A stretch of 64,000 nucleotides of DNA from the NCBI GenBank assembly GCA_003427395.1, contig BFEA01000559.1:338307-402306 (forward strand). Direction: 5' to 3'. Each line of letters starts with the position of its first letter. Within the stretch, counting starts at the first letter, position 1. The notes under the pieces are model-generated. The model had not been told where the DNA came from. It saw only the letters and a program-made list of their open reading frames with translations, and searched no databases. Shown here one piece after another: positions 33,162-45,060 of the stretch. Source of the DNA: Chara braunii. Taxonomy: Eukaryota > Streptophyta > Charophyceae > Charales > Characeae. The position numbers were made by a program, and so were the translations under genes.

Positions 33162-34565
33162 GCTTCAATCTATTCGTGGGGAGCCGCACGTGCTGCGAAC
33201 CGGGCCCAGTGTCCCAAATGAAAACAGCGCAGACTGGCCTTAGCATCTGCAGACCCCCAAATGTTATTATTTATTTGTGTATTAATTATTTGTTTTGACC
33301 AGGCTCCCCCTACTAGGGGGGCTGGTACAAGCACCCTCCCTTAGTAAGATCGCTGGTTGCTCGGTTCCATTGGTGGGGAAAATGGGTCCAGCCTCCCAAT
33401 ACAAAATGCACAGCAGACCCCCGAAGCTACTTCCATGAAAAGCCCTATTAGCACAGCCAGCTTCGACCAATGTCATGACAACCCACATGGGCTTGCCCAT
33501 TGAAACAGTGTCTGCAGAACCCCAAAGGCCACATGGATTCACAGACCGAACCTGTGTTTGTCACTTGCTATTACACCTGTGCCCATGTGTGCCATTGCCC
33601 TGCACCCATGTGGCCACTGTCTGTGTATGCTTGTTTTTATCGGATATTGTTTCCACAGTGGGCCTCCTCCACCACACAGCATACTATATGTCACTGGACC
33701 TGTTAGATGACCTATACACTCAAATGTTCGATCATTCCAAATGTTCTTGGTCTGCATGTCAGTCCGCATACTTGTTCAGCCTGGGTGTTCTATCCTTTTG
33801 CATGGGGAAAAGCTCTCTCCCTAATATGCTGTACAGTTTGATCAGTCCGGCGATTGGATAGCTTCAGAAGTCCAGAATAGAAGTTTGCGAAGAAGACACC
33901 TCTTCTTTTTTTTTTTTTTTCCTTTTTTTTTTTCCAAACGCCCTAGAGGCTACTAGAGGTGCTGGTGCGAGCAGACACCACTAGTACCCTGCGGGCAGGT
34001 TCCATCTAGCTAAGAAAAAAAGGCAGCGCAATGTTGGCGAGCACAAGCTTGATGAGTCCAGACTCGCAACACCCTACTGGAGAGATGTCACGGTGGTGGG
34101 CAAGCAGGACTGCGCGAGGAGGATCAAGTGCTGCTTACCTGTTCTGCTTACAGCGCTTCTTTCGCTGAACACGTCTGTTATCGCACAAGTATTTCATCCA
34201 CTACTAAACAGAAAGAAGCACATGATGAGCGCAAGAGAGAGGTGCAGGAAAGGTGGTCGGTTGGACATCAAGCATCAGACTCCCCCTGAAATTTTGTGCC
34301 AGCCAGAGTAAGCTGTTGCTAAAAGACTCACACTAGCAAGCAATGCCGTTGGTACGGATACCTGAGATTAGGGTTAGGGTAGTATGTGAGATCTGAGTAG
34401 ATAAGCATTCTGAGTAGTCAGCATCAATCACTAGCTTATTTTCTCAATCATCCTGAAGTGTTCCTGAATCATCCCAAATTCTCATCAATCATTAATGTAT
34501 TCCAATTATAAGGGACGCTGGGCCCGGTTCCCGGCACTTGCTGCTCCCCACAAATAGATTGGAGC
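33162..34565. repeat. Inverted-repeat pair of about 53 bp, 1.4 kb apart
   Basis: The left arm (33162-33215) contains CAATCTATTCGTGGGGAGC and CGAACCGGGCCCAGTGTCCC; the right arm (34512-34565) is its reverse complement with a handful of differences. A third, more diverged copy in the same orientation as the right arm lies at about 34620-34695. No transposase lies between. A non-autonomous DNA element is possible; scattered copies of an inverted dispersed repeat are equally likely. Confidence 0.55.
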
Positions 34566-35665
34566 ATTTTTAATTTTGAAAGAAAAGCAATCAATGCCGT
34601 CCAGTTACCAGCGCTTAGAGTATCAGTTTCTGTACAAATGGGACTCTGGACGCATTTCCCAGCAAGTGAAGCCCCCCACTAATAGAACGGAGGCCACCCC
34701 CAGGAGGATGCTCGTATCACCTCCTGGGGATGCTCGTATCAACTCGCTATGTTAAAAAAAAAAAAAAAAAAACAGAGAAAACAGCAAAAGGGTGAATCCT
34801 GTGCACGTGTCCTACCGCCATTACGTCAAGAGATTGATCGAAAAAGTCCTTTCCCTGTGTGAGTATGCCTTCAGACCAACTCAAAACGCCCACCCACTGC
34901 ACGCAGAGTACACGTGATCAACTCGAGACACATGCACCAAGAACTGTGACTGACGACCTTCTTCCCCCTAATAGAGCGCACGCCGCACAGTCATTATAGC
35001 TATATCTACCAGACTGGAAGTTGCCTCAAATACAGCTATAATGAGCATACATTCTGTTCGGCGGAAGATGGTACCCACAATTGCAAACAATCATAGCCAT
35101 AATGTCCACCTTGGATAATCGTGAGTCCATTCCAAAGCCTCAGCGGAAGTGGGGGAATCTAGTTCGACGATTGACAAGTGTGCGCACGCACGATGCACAG
35201 AAAGACGAACAAAGTGGATAGCATTGGATGCCAGATGGTGACCGCTGAAATGCAAAGTCGGGCGATCAGGGGGTTTCTGCAAGTACAGGGATAGCACACA
35301 CCTTTGCCGCTCATGCCTTGCCACCCAACCCCACAACAACACCCCCCACAACCAACCAACCCCCAACCCCACCCCCCCCCCTCGTTGCTCGACCAAAGCA
35401 CGTGTGTTTCGGTGTTGGTGTGGTCAGGAAGTTTCCCATGTGTCATTTCATCCCTCATGCACGTTTGTTTTGGTGATGCCTCAGCCCAATTCTATTTTCA
35501 TGCGTGACACGTTTTGAAAGTGGGCAATGTGTTTCTTTTGCAACCCGCCCTGGTATGGGCCCGATGTGTGTTCGTGTTCTCGTGGGTTTGGGAAGAGGAT
35601 GGAGAGGGTGGCGAATAGGATGAAGAGTGGCAGGCGGAGTTGGAAACGAAGGATGGGGTGAAAGA
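34566..35665. other. Region without a recognisable gene
   Basis: It contains an A-run near 34753-34772 and short direct repeats (CACCTCCTGGGGATGCTCGTATCA-like, twice near 34700-34740). No conserved reading frame was found on either strand. Confidence 0.4.
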
Positions 35666-36770
35666 GGATACATGGCCGGTTGGGCAATGTACATGGAGCC
35701 AAGGATCCGTAATGTGAGGAAAAGGTCCGAGTGGACAATGCAATGCCAGTGAAACATCAATAGGCAATGTACATCCTGATACATACAAAATGGCAAAAAG
35801 TAGCGCATTAGAAGACTTCAAAGATAAATCCTGGCCTGACCGAGACTGACGCCATATCCCATCATACATCACACATGAGAGTGGAGTAGGGACCGCATAC
35901 ATGGAAGAAGGTATCACATATTAGAGATGGGGGGAGAGGCGACACGAAGATGGAGGCGAGGGAGAAGATCAAGATCGCAATAGCAAAGTCCAAAATTGTC
36001 CCTTGTCGACGCCCAATCAATGTCTGCCTGAAAAATGTCGGATCACATCCTGGGCGCTCTAACCGCTCTCTCTCTCGTATCTGATGAAGAAGAAGAAGAA
36101 TAAGAAGAAAGGAGAGAGGAGGGAGGGAGAGAGAGGGAGACCAACGTAGAAGGAGAAGGTGTTGCCTTCCTCGCTGTCTCACTTGTAGGTGCTACCGCCG
36201 AACTGACCGTCGTCCTGATGTTGTCGTGTGCAGGTCGCGGGCGCACAGGGAGTCCTAGCTATGGCGCCAGGTAAGTCCCCTAACGCAGGTAGGGCCACCG
36301 CTCTTCTGCCTTTCGGTGTTTAGCCTCCAACTCTGTAGCGCAACGCTAAACAGTGCAATGCTCCACCAACAGTGTGTCGCTCAAGAAGTGAGCATTTCAA
36401 ACTGTCCTTACCCAGCCTCAACCCAGCTATAACTAGCCTGCTGGGCGCGCCTCAGGTACTGGCCTCGAAACGACCTACTTGGTACCCTACCGGGTATCCA
36501 AACCTCGCCGCAGATGCAGCGAGGCGCGAAAAACTCGTCTGGCTTAAAAAGGACCTTGTTTGTGTACGTGGCCCAAGACGTCGACTTGGGACCTGCACAG
36601 ATTGAAACGTCGTATGAACAGATAAATGTAGGACAACACATCACAAAATAAATAAATAAATAAATGAGTGAGTGGTGCGGCCTGTAGTGCTGCCGTGAGC
36701 ATCCAGGGCATGTGCTGGATGACACGAGGCTTGTGGGCCCCTCCACAACCGTTGGGCCCCTTCGGGTGCA
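35666..36770 (-). repeat. 3' LTR of element G
   Basis: It aligns with 43369-44470 along its length (GGCAATGTACATGGAGCCAAGGATCC..., CCTAACGCAGGT..., ACATCACA..ATAAATAAATAAATGAGTG). It has an insertion of about 60 bp near 35750-35815 relative to the other copy. Confidence 0.85.
36234..36270 (+). other. Exon-like module antisense to element G, in both LTRs
   Basis: A 37-bp segment is bounded by GTGTGCAG on the left and GTAAGTCCCC on the right and contains ATGGCGCCAG at its end. The homologous segment in the other LTR (43907-43943) keeps both splice-like borders and the ATG. It is on the strand opposite to gag and pol. This may be chance or an antisense exon used by neighbouring transcripts. Confidence 0.3.
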
Positions 36771-36773
36771 TCC

Positions 36774-39750
36774 CGAGTAGGTGCCACGATCGGCCAGGGC
36801 CCCATCCATTTCGGGAGGAGCTTGCGAGAGAGATCTTGTTCGAGGCTGAATTCCAAGGCGGAGACCCATACGAGGTTGTCGACGTGGCATGGACAAGGAA
36901 GATGTTGGTGATTGGCCTGTTGACTCATGCATTGCTGCGTCTTTGCCATCTGGTCCCGTGCCTTCACAAGAAGCTCTTGCATCCGACAAAAGAATAGAAG
37001 ATGGTCGTCACTCTCGGCTGCCCTTGGGCCGTGCTCGAACTCGAAGGGCGACATCTCAATGACCGGATGAATGGACGAGTTGTATGCCAACTCGACATCC
37101 GGCAGCCGCTCAATTCAATCATTTTGGTCGGGACGGATGAGAGTGCGAAGTAGAACCTGTGCGGTTTGATGCGCCCTCTCTGTTTGGCCATCGGTTTGCG
37201 GGTGGCGAGCGGAACTCGACTTGAGAGATAAGCCCCATCGTTTGATGCGCGCCAACCAAAAATCGAACATAAACCGAGTGTCGCGGTCGCAGACGATGTC
37301 CTTGGGGTAACCCTTGGTTCGAATCGAATCAGCGTAAAGAGCCTCGGCCAACTCTGGTGCCTTGACATGATAGCGGCAACGCAAAAACATGGCGAACTTG
37401 GTGAGTCGGTGGACCACCGTGACAATCCCATTCACATTGGCCTTGTGCTTGGGGAATGGCCCGATGATATCCATGCTAATCGCTTCCCTTTGGCGCAAGG
37501 GGATCGATAGTGGTCAAAACATGCCATAACGACCATGATATGCGGGATTTGCAGCATCGACAAACCTCGCATGACTTGTGTTAACTCGCCAAGAAGCGTG
37601 TACGCAAGGGAGAGTCATTTGGAATGCAAAGGTCATTCCCCCGCATATGGAGAAGTAGGTTCCTCTTGGATCTGGTAGTGCGATGGTGCTAGATTAGGAG
37701 AGGAGCAATTCGCATACTTGTCGCAAAACATGGGGTCGGTTTGGTAGCTGCTCATGAAGCTGTCCCGCAGGTAAACATTGATCTCGAAGGTGGAATAAAC
37801 GGTGGTGCAATGATTCGGACGTTGTGAAAGAGCATCCGCAAAACGGTTCGACTTCCTCGGGATGTGATCGGGAAAGAAGTCGAAGTGGTTGATGAAAGCC
37901 ATCCAACGGAGGATGGTGCTGTTGATCGTGTCTTGGGTCTTGTAACAGATCAATGGATTGTTGTCCGTCACCCATCGGAATTGACTTCGACCAAGGAGGA
38001 AGTGCTGCCACCTCTTGAGCGCGTGGACTAAGGTGAGAAGCTCCTTTCGTACATCATCAATTCAGTGCACGATGGGCACTTTCTTGCTGAAATACTTGAC
38101 TGGGTTCCAGTCCACGCCATGGTGTGGCTCGAGGACGACCCCAATGCCATAGCCAGATGCATCCGTAGTGACGCGTATTGGCAGTAGAGGGTCGTAGATG
38201 CGCAAGACCTCCGCGGATAATAATCTGGCTTTGAGGGCCAAAAATGATACCTGCGCATCCTCACCGAAATCAAACGACCGATCCTCGCATTGAAGCTTGG
38301 TCAAGTGGGCATCGATCTTTGAGTATCCCTTTATAAAACGTTGGAGATGGCAAGGCCAAGAAACGAACGAACATCTGTGACGTTCCGCTGCTTCGACCAC
38401 TCTTGGATGGCTTGTCCGACAACGGACTGATGCCCTCCGGTGTGATAGAATGGCCCAAGTATTCGAGCTCTTCTCGGTTAAATTCGCACTTGTCGCGGTT
38501 GGATTTGTACTTGGCACGGCGGAGCGTGCTCAAAATGTTCGTACCACGTCTTGAACGCGGCTTTATAACAATCATTCAGGCGTATCGAAATCTAATGATA
38601 GCTTGACTTTAAGTACTTGGAAAAATACTTTGTGCCGCCCAATCGCTCAAGAAGATTGACGATATGAGGAAGAGGCCCCGCATTCTTGACGGGTTGCACA
38701 TTGAGCTTGTGGTAATCGATGCACAATTGTAGATCCTTGTTCTTCTTTCGTATGAAGATAACTGGTGCTCCATATGGGAAGCTACTAGGGCGGATCCAGC
38801 CCTTGTCCAACAAGTCGTGGAGTTGTGTGTGGATGACTGCGAGCTCCTCCTCGCTCATGCGATTGATGCAACCTTTCGGTGGCACGACATCGGCCGCAAG
38901 AATGATCTTGTGAGAGATTGGCCGGTCTGGCACCACACCGGTAGGTGACTCGAAGATGTCGGCGAGCTCTCAAAGCAACCGCACCATTTGGGGATCCGAA
39001 GACAAGTACGTGGGTGAAGAGTCGGCTACCGCAACGTTTCGTAGGAAACATAGGCCTATCTCATCAGGCTGCTCGTAAGCACAAGTAGCCCGCAACGACT
39101 TGGCCGTTACAACTAGCACGAGATCGAAGGGAGCGAAAGAGGAATGGTAGACGATAGTTCAGCGCAGAAGGCATCGCGGACGGTAAGAGTACGTTGATGG
39201 AAGTTGACCGTCTGATCCGCACTTGAAAGCCAAGGCATTCCCAAAATGATATCGAAGTCAGTGTCCAAGATGTCGAACCTCACCGGTTCGCATGGATGAG
39301 GTGCGAAATATACGAGTACGACCTCGGATGTAACGGTCGACGAGTTGTTGCGTCTTTCCGTCTGCCAACTTAAATCGCTGTCGAGTTTGCCTTCCTCCAA
39401 ACTTGTGCGCTAAGGCCAGCTTCTTTCATAAAGGCTTGGCTCATGAAATTGCGAGTCGTGCCGTTATCCAGCAAAATGCTGCAGGACGCTTGCCAGACTT
39501 TGATTCGGATATAGAGGAGCGGTGCGTTATTGTTGTCGTAGCGCTGCGTGCGAAACTCTCGGGCCACGTTGGTAACATACGCAAGGATGTCCCCCTCGAC
39601 AACTTTGTCATCCGTCGGCGAAGTTGGTGGTGCATAGAAGGATAAGTACGTGTGAAGATGAGTGCATAGTGTTGTGCATTGTGGTCCCGGCAAGGTGCCC
39701 GTTGTCGGGAGAGGAAGCCATATGAAATCCTCGGACGTGAGCAGGTCCAA
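36774..39750 (-). pseudogene. pol of element G: PR-RT-RNase H-integrase (broken)
   Basis: Read from 39750 downward. The protease (39370-39750) has D-N-G before TTRNFMS where D-S-G is usual. RT (38592-38936) shows MSEEELAVIHTQLHDLLDKG and LCIDYHKLNVQPVKN. Just after the SYHQIR segment the sequence jumps from an FKT.YEHFE-like stretch to LRRAKYKSNRDKCEF, so MPFGL and YLDD are missing. RNase H includes TTDASGYGIGVVLEP and DALSQRP. The integrase core (37115-37498) keeps all three acidic residues (SMDIIG, CDRDTRF, QTDGQTERAHQ). The C-terminal part reads LVWVSALEF...RKLLPKWMGPWPIV and then runs into the LTR. No chromodomain was seen. Confidence 0.85.
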
Positions 39751-39959
39751 TACCTATATGTTGAACAGGCGTGGCGAATTCCGTGAAGAACTACTTAAAG
39801 ACGATAAGTCGCGGCTGTCAGACGGAGGAGATGCCGCACACACGTCTTGTCGGCGTAGGAACGAGCCGGGCAGCATAGTCCTCAAAATAATGTAAGATGG
39901 GAGTTGTCCACTTCCGCATGTGCGCTGGAACATAGGACGGTCGCACGCCTAGCAACCGG

Positions 39960-41217
39960 TTTCGAATGCGTCGAGTGTTGTCGTCTCAATCTCGACGGTG
40001 TTCACTTTCCCGACTGTTTGCCCTTAGCTTTCAAAGGACAGCCCACTATGTCTCTTGAGCTGCTGCACCAGGCTTGGGGTTTGACGTGGTGTTGGTCTTC
40101 AATTTGCCTCGTCCGCGGCCTTTGTTGGGGTGGCCACCATCCCGGGCGGCTGCGAGTCTGTCCCCCTCATTGGAAGATGCAGCCTCGTTTGAACGGTCAA
40201 TTGGCGTTGCCACCGCAACCACGACCACTTTTGACCGATGCTGTTTCTTACTCGGGCCAGACGCAGGCGAACGATGAATGTTTTTGGCCTCGGTGTTCGT
40301 GACGATCATCTGCGCGGCCTTGTCAAAGAGCTTCGTAGTCGTAGTGAGAGTCTCCGCGACTTGAGTCAACACGTTGGATAATGTCGGACACGACCTCGAA
40401 TGAAGTAGTGTTTGATGGCCATGAAGTCGACATTGACGCCAAGCGTTGGAACTCGGCAATCCGATCGCAGCTCGGCAAGGTGTTCTGGTGGAACGTTAGC
40501 AACTTGTCCATTGCTTTGAGTTCCAGCGACTCTATTTGGAACCAATTGAGCCACGCTGCCTTGAAATCCTCCCAGCTGAGTTTGGTGTGTAGTTCAGAGA
40601 CTTCTACCCCATGCGTGGACAGAATGTTGTCCAGCCAAGCTTGGCACGCGCCCACCCGATCGAGATTACAAGTGTGTGTGTCACTTGTGTGCGCTGGTCT
40701 GGTGGATGTGAAGCTTGTTTTCGAACTGGCGGAACCATGGAATTGGGGCCGTCTTCGTGGCGGCGTAGAAGATTTCTTGGCCCTCGAATTTCGGAATAGA
40801 CTCGCGTGTTGACGTCCTCGGGCCAGTGGCGGCAACACAGATCCGCTGCCCGAGTTGTCGAGTAGCCGCTTGTTGTGCATGTGCGCCGTCTGAGTGTTCC
40901 GATGTTGATCTCCAAGGCGTCGAGGCGATTGGTAGTGTTGGAGGAGCTGGCAACGGGGGTGGCGACGAGTTGTTCCTCAACTCCTCGAGGCGGCTGTGGA
41001 CTTGCTTGACCTCGTTGTCGAGGGAATGGATGTCCTCCTGTTGTGCAATGCACGTCGCCAGGAGGTCCATGAGGTGGGAGAGCAACAACGATATCTTGAG
41101 TCCGCTGTTGCTGAATGCGCCACCCTCGACCTCAGTCCGCCATGACACTGCTATGGAGTAAGGCTCTCTCCTCTTGAAATACCTTTTCGCGTCGCTTGTT
41201 GCGTTGTTCATCCACAA
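39960..41217 (-). pseudogene. gag of element G (broken)
   Basis: The N-terminal half (40681-41217) has a coiled-coil stretch (QQEDIHSLDNEVKQVHSRLE) followed by a Pro-rich linker and KFEGQEIFYAA. The Gag core (about 40323-40700) includes WEDFKAAWLNWF and LPSCDRIAEFQRLA, typical of retrotransposon Gag. The C terminus (40046-40459) is basic and Gly-rich (GGHPNKGRGRGKLK). A CCHC knuckle was not found. Frames overlap and change at least twice. Confidence 0.7.
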
Positions 41218-42346
41218 CCTTTGTTGCTGCCTCGTTGTGCTGTCGCTATTGTTCCACCACGAGCAGACGTGCTTTCTCTACATCGTCTGCCTTCTTCTCT
41301 GCGGATGTTACCACATTCGATCGTGGCTTAGCTTCGGTAATGAAAACTAATATCTGAGCCTGATAGGCCTCGGCTGTTTCAGTTGGCTTCTGGTCCTTTG
41401 CGGATGCTTGAGAGTGCGTGAGCATAAATCAGGCGGGGGAACTGCTGATCTGGAACTCTGCTGTGGACGTGGGGCTGTTGGGCTGTTGACGTGGCACGAC
41501 TGTCGGCTGACGTGTCGCTGATGTGTCATTGCTGACGTAGCGCACTAACGTTGCCCGCTGATGTGACCTGCTGATGCGGCAACTCACCAATGCTGCAGTA
41601 GGGAGGTTCCGAAGACATGAGAAGGGAGGAAAGGAGGGTGCAACATAATAGGTGGGGGTGGGTGGGATTGATCGCCTGGACAAGGAGCCACTAATCAAAA
41701 AGAAAAGTCGGAGCTTTGCATTTTTTTTTTGAGGAATTATTAATTAAAAAAACTCGATTTTGCAACATCGGTAGGTCTTCCAGTCCCCCGAAATTCAAAA
41801 TAAGTAATAGTCTACAAATGAATAATAATAATGATAATAGTGAATAATAAATAACGAAACTGCGTAAATTGTTCGCAAGTTTCGGGAATTTTGAAAAATA
41901 AAAGATTTCGGAATTATCAGATGAGAGTTTGCGCAGAAAAAAAATGTACTGCTAAAGAGGTTTTCCATAAAAATAAATTTTAGAATCTTGAAATAACGAA
42001 AAAAAAGAGAAATAATGGATTTCGGAGTTATCAGTACCACTAAAATGCGTGAAAATAAGAGATCATTTTTTTTTTTTGAATTTCTGAAATAATGGGAAAC
42101 AGTGAAAAGAAATGCAAATCGAAATTTTCGTGATGCGTGAAGTCGAAAAAAAATAAAATGAATCCACGCAATATTCCGAAAGGACGAAAATATTTCGGAT
42201 TTTCCAACAAGGAAATTTCAAAATTCAGACAAAACGAGAATCGGAAATTTCAGATGCTGTGCTATTTCGGAAGAAAATTTCAACAAACGAATTTGCGCTA
42301 AAGAAGAAGATTAAGAAAGAAAAGAAAATTTGAGTTTCAGCAGTTA
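41218..42346 (-). other. Leader of element G, partly AT-rich
   Basis: 41218-41690 continues element G upstream of gag and contains many CTGA(C/T)GTG words. 41690-42346 is strongly AT-rich with recurring TTTCGGAATTATC and GAAATTTC words. No gene or RNA was recognised. Confidence 0.4.
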
Positions 42347-43197
42347 TGCAATCAGACTTGTTCTCATTCACACTTTTCATGCATGTAAACAGTAGCGCAG
42401 CAAACTGGCGACATGCGCCCACTCAAAACTCAGAGATATGACATCCGGATACGAGTTCACTTTCAATTGGCTATGGCGACTCAGCGCCCAAACAACTCTC
42501 TGTTCACATACACTGGATCACCCTGGATATTTCACACGCAACTCTTTGAACTCACACACACACACACACTCGCTACACACTAACTCTAGCTATGGCGGCT
42601 ATGGCTGCAACTACCCTATCGCTATGCAACGCTAATTCTCTTTCGCCCGCTTCAGCTCCAGGCTCTCTGCAAACCTCCTTGCACAAGTCGCTGTGACAGC
42701 GCTTTCGCATGGCTCACACAGGAATGAATGAATGGCTGGGCAAAACGAGCCTGCCTCTTGATTTATACTTTCGAAACTCGTTGGTCTGCCCTTTGCCATC
42801 GGCCCATGGTGCTCACAGTCCCTTGTGGTACTTGCTGAACCGGACTGGGATTGACTGGACCTTAGCGCTGATTGAGTGGGGACTCACTGCTAACCTACCG
42901 GAGTCGTACTGCGATTGCACTGCAGTTTAGTCCACCACTTGACTCACCACTTGCCCACTTGCCCACTTGCTGACCTTCTAGAAGGACTACAGCTAAGACT
43001 TCTGGAACTCGCTAAGACTCCTAATTCTACAGATCTACAGATGGAACCCCTGCCACCTACGGACCAATGATAACCTACCAACTATTTACGAATACACAGG
43101 TCACAGGTTCAACTCTCGGGTCTACACAGGTAGGGCAAGGTGGGGATCGAACCCTGGGATCTGCGTCTGCTACTGCGAAGAGGTGAAAACCGTTTCA
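42347..43197 (-). mobile_element. Solo LTR (H family) with 4-bp TSD, nested in element G
   Basis: 851 bp, beginning TGCAATCAGACTTG and ending AACCGTTTCA, and aligning end to end with the two LTRs of element H. The immediate flanks are both GTTA (42343-42346 and 43198-43201). No internal sequence is left, which fits recombination between two LTRs after insertion. It keeps a minus-strand TATAAATC box. Confidence 0.92.
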
Positions 43198-43242
43198 GTT
43201 AGGTCAAAATTCACGAGTTTGGGGACTAGTTAGTGTGACCTA

Positions 43243-43306
43243 ATCAATCAATCAGTCAATCAATGACCAATCAATCAATGATCAATCAATCAATCAATCA
43301 ATCAAT
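43243..43306. repeat. (AATC)n microsatellite
   Basis: Interrupted tetranucleotide run of AATC, about 15 units, between the solo LTR and the PBS of element G. Confidence 0.9.
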
Positions 43307-43351
43307 GGTCCCCACACACATGTAAGATCAGGTTTGTCGTGATTCACATGC

Positions 43352-43368
43352 GGGGCTCCAATACCAAC
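43352..43368 (-). other. Primer-binding site of element G
   Basis: The - strand reads GTTGGTATTGGAGCCCC directly after the LTR end (ATATCA). It is close to the tRNA-iMet type TTGGTATCAGAGC. Confidence 0.7.
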
Positions 43369-44470
43369 TGATATGGTCGGTTGGCAATGTACATGGAGCC
43401 AAGGATCCACAATGTGATAAAAAGGATTGAATGGGCAATGCAATGTCAGTGGAAAACTTCGAAGTCCTGACCTGACCGGGACTGACGCGACATGCCGTCA
43501 TACACCACACATGTGAGAGGAGGGACTGCACACATGGAAGAAAGGTCCGTCCTTTGTACACACACATGGGGAGGTACCACGAATGAGAGATGGGGGGAGA
43601 GGCGACGCGGAGATGGAGGTGAGGGAGAAGACCGAGATCGCGATAGCGAAGTCCAAAAATAGTCCCTTGCCGATGCCACTGCCTGAAAAATGTTGGATCA
43701 GATCCTGGGCGCTCTGCCCACAGTAACCTTTGTTTGTTACCTCTCTCTCTCGTAACTGATGATGATGAAGAAGAAGAAGAAGAAAGGAGGGAGGAGGAGG
43801 GAGGGAGACGAGAGGGAGACCGACGAAGAAGAAGATGTCGCCTTCCTCGTTGTCTCACCTGCAGGTGCGACCACTGAACTGACCGCCGTTCTGTTGTTGT
43901 GTGCAGGTCACGGGCGCACTGGGAGTCCCAGCTATGGCGCGAGGTAAGTCCCCTAACGCAGGTATGGCCTCCGCCCCTCTGCCTTCCGGTGTTCAGCCCC
44001 CAACTCCACAGCGCAGTGCTCAACCAGTAGCGTGCCGCTCAAGAAGTGAGTTACTCTTACTGCCCTTGCCCAGCCTCAGCCCAACTATAAGTAGCACTGG
44101 GCCTGCTGGGCGCTCTTGAGGTACTGGCCTCAAAACAGCCTTCTTGGTCCCCTACTGGGTATCTGGACGTCACTCTCATGCAACGAGGCGGCAGAACGAG
44201 GCGGCAAAACGAGCCTGGCCTGAAAACGGCGTCGCCCTTGTGTACCTGGCCCAATGCGTCGCCGTGGGACCTGCAGTGGGAAACATCGTTTGAACAGACA
44301 AATGTAGGACATCACATCACAACATAAATGAATAAATAAATAAATGAGTGCTGCCTCGCTGGTACCTGCGGCCTGTAGTGCCACCGTGGTCTCCAGGGCG
44401 TGTGCTGGATGGCACGCCGCCTGGGGGCCTCTCAGAAACTGTCGGGCCCCTTAACTGGGGGCCGTGTGCA
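43369..44470 (-). repeat. 5' LTR of element G
   Basis: About 1.1 kb, aligned with 35666-36770, beginning TGATATGGTCGG on the + strand. The outer end is placed at GTGTGCA by alignment. Includes a GAAGAAGAAGAAG run near 43765. Confidence 0.85.
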
Positions 44471-44689
44471 AGCGCAACATGTAACAAAGATGAGGAGTGC
44501 GGGAGGACGAATGCGAAAGGTAGGAGCGACAGGAGGAACGTGATGAGGAGGGGGGGAAAGATGACGAGTGTGGGAGGACAACAACGAATGGGAGGAGTGG
44601 CATGAGGTGCAGTGTGATGAGGAGAGTGAGGACAGCGAGCGAGGAGTGGCAGGAGGAGGGTAATGAGGAGGGGGAGGACAGCGAGTGGG

Positions 44690-45060
44690 AGGAGGAAAGG
44701 CAAGAGTGGTAGCAGGACGAGTGAGAGGAGGAATGGGAGGAGTGGGAGCAGGACGAGTGGGAGGAGTGGCAGGAATGGGAGCAGGACGAGTGGGAGGAGG
44801 AATGGGAGGAGTGGGAGCAGGACGAGTGCGAGGAGGAATGGGAGCAGGGTGATGGGGAGGAGGAATGGGAGGAGGCAGACGAGCGGTAGTGGGAGGAGAC
44901 ACGGGAGGAGTGGGAGCAAGACTGTTGGGAGGAGGAACGGGAGGAGTGGGAGCAGGACGGGTCGGCCGAGGAATGGGAGGAGTGGGAGCAGGACGGGTGG
45001 GACGAGGAACGGGAGGAGTGGGAGCAGGATGACGTGGAGGAGGAATGGGAGGATGTAGAC
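44690..45060 (+). repeat. 33-bp minisatellite
   Basis: Units of about 33 bp built on GGAGGAATGGGAGGAGTGGG and AGCAGGACGAGTG repeat roughly ten times with small changes in length. Because 33 is a multiple of three, one forward frame reads an 11-residue repeat of the type GRRNGRSGSRT. Confidence 0.85.

Larger units (their letters stand above)
35666..44470 (-). mobile_element. Element G: Ty3/Gypsy retrotransposon with a nested solo LTR
   Basis: Direct repeats of about 1.1 kb (35666-36770 and 43369-44470) enclose minus-strand gag and pol. A PBS-like site lies just inside the right LTR, making that one the 5' LTR. A solo LTR of another family (42347-43197) is inserted in the leader. No clear target-site duplication was found at the outer ends, whose exact positions I infer from where the two copies stop matching. 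RT lacks its active site, so the element is inactive. Confidence 0.8.

Noticed and set aside
32840-33246. Gly-run and Pro-run frames across the homopolymer junction
   Set aside because: They are translations of poly-C and poly-T around an N.
34370-34382. TTAGGGTTAGGG as an interstitial telomere
   Set aside because: Only two units, within chance expectation, and the plant telomere unit is TTTAGGG.
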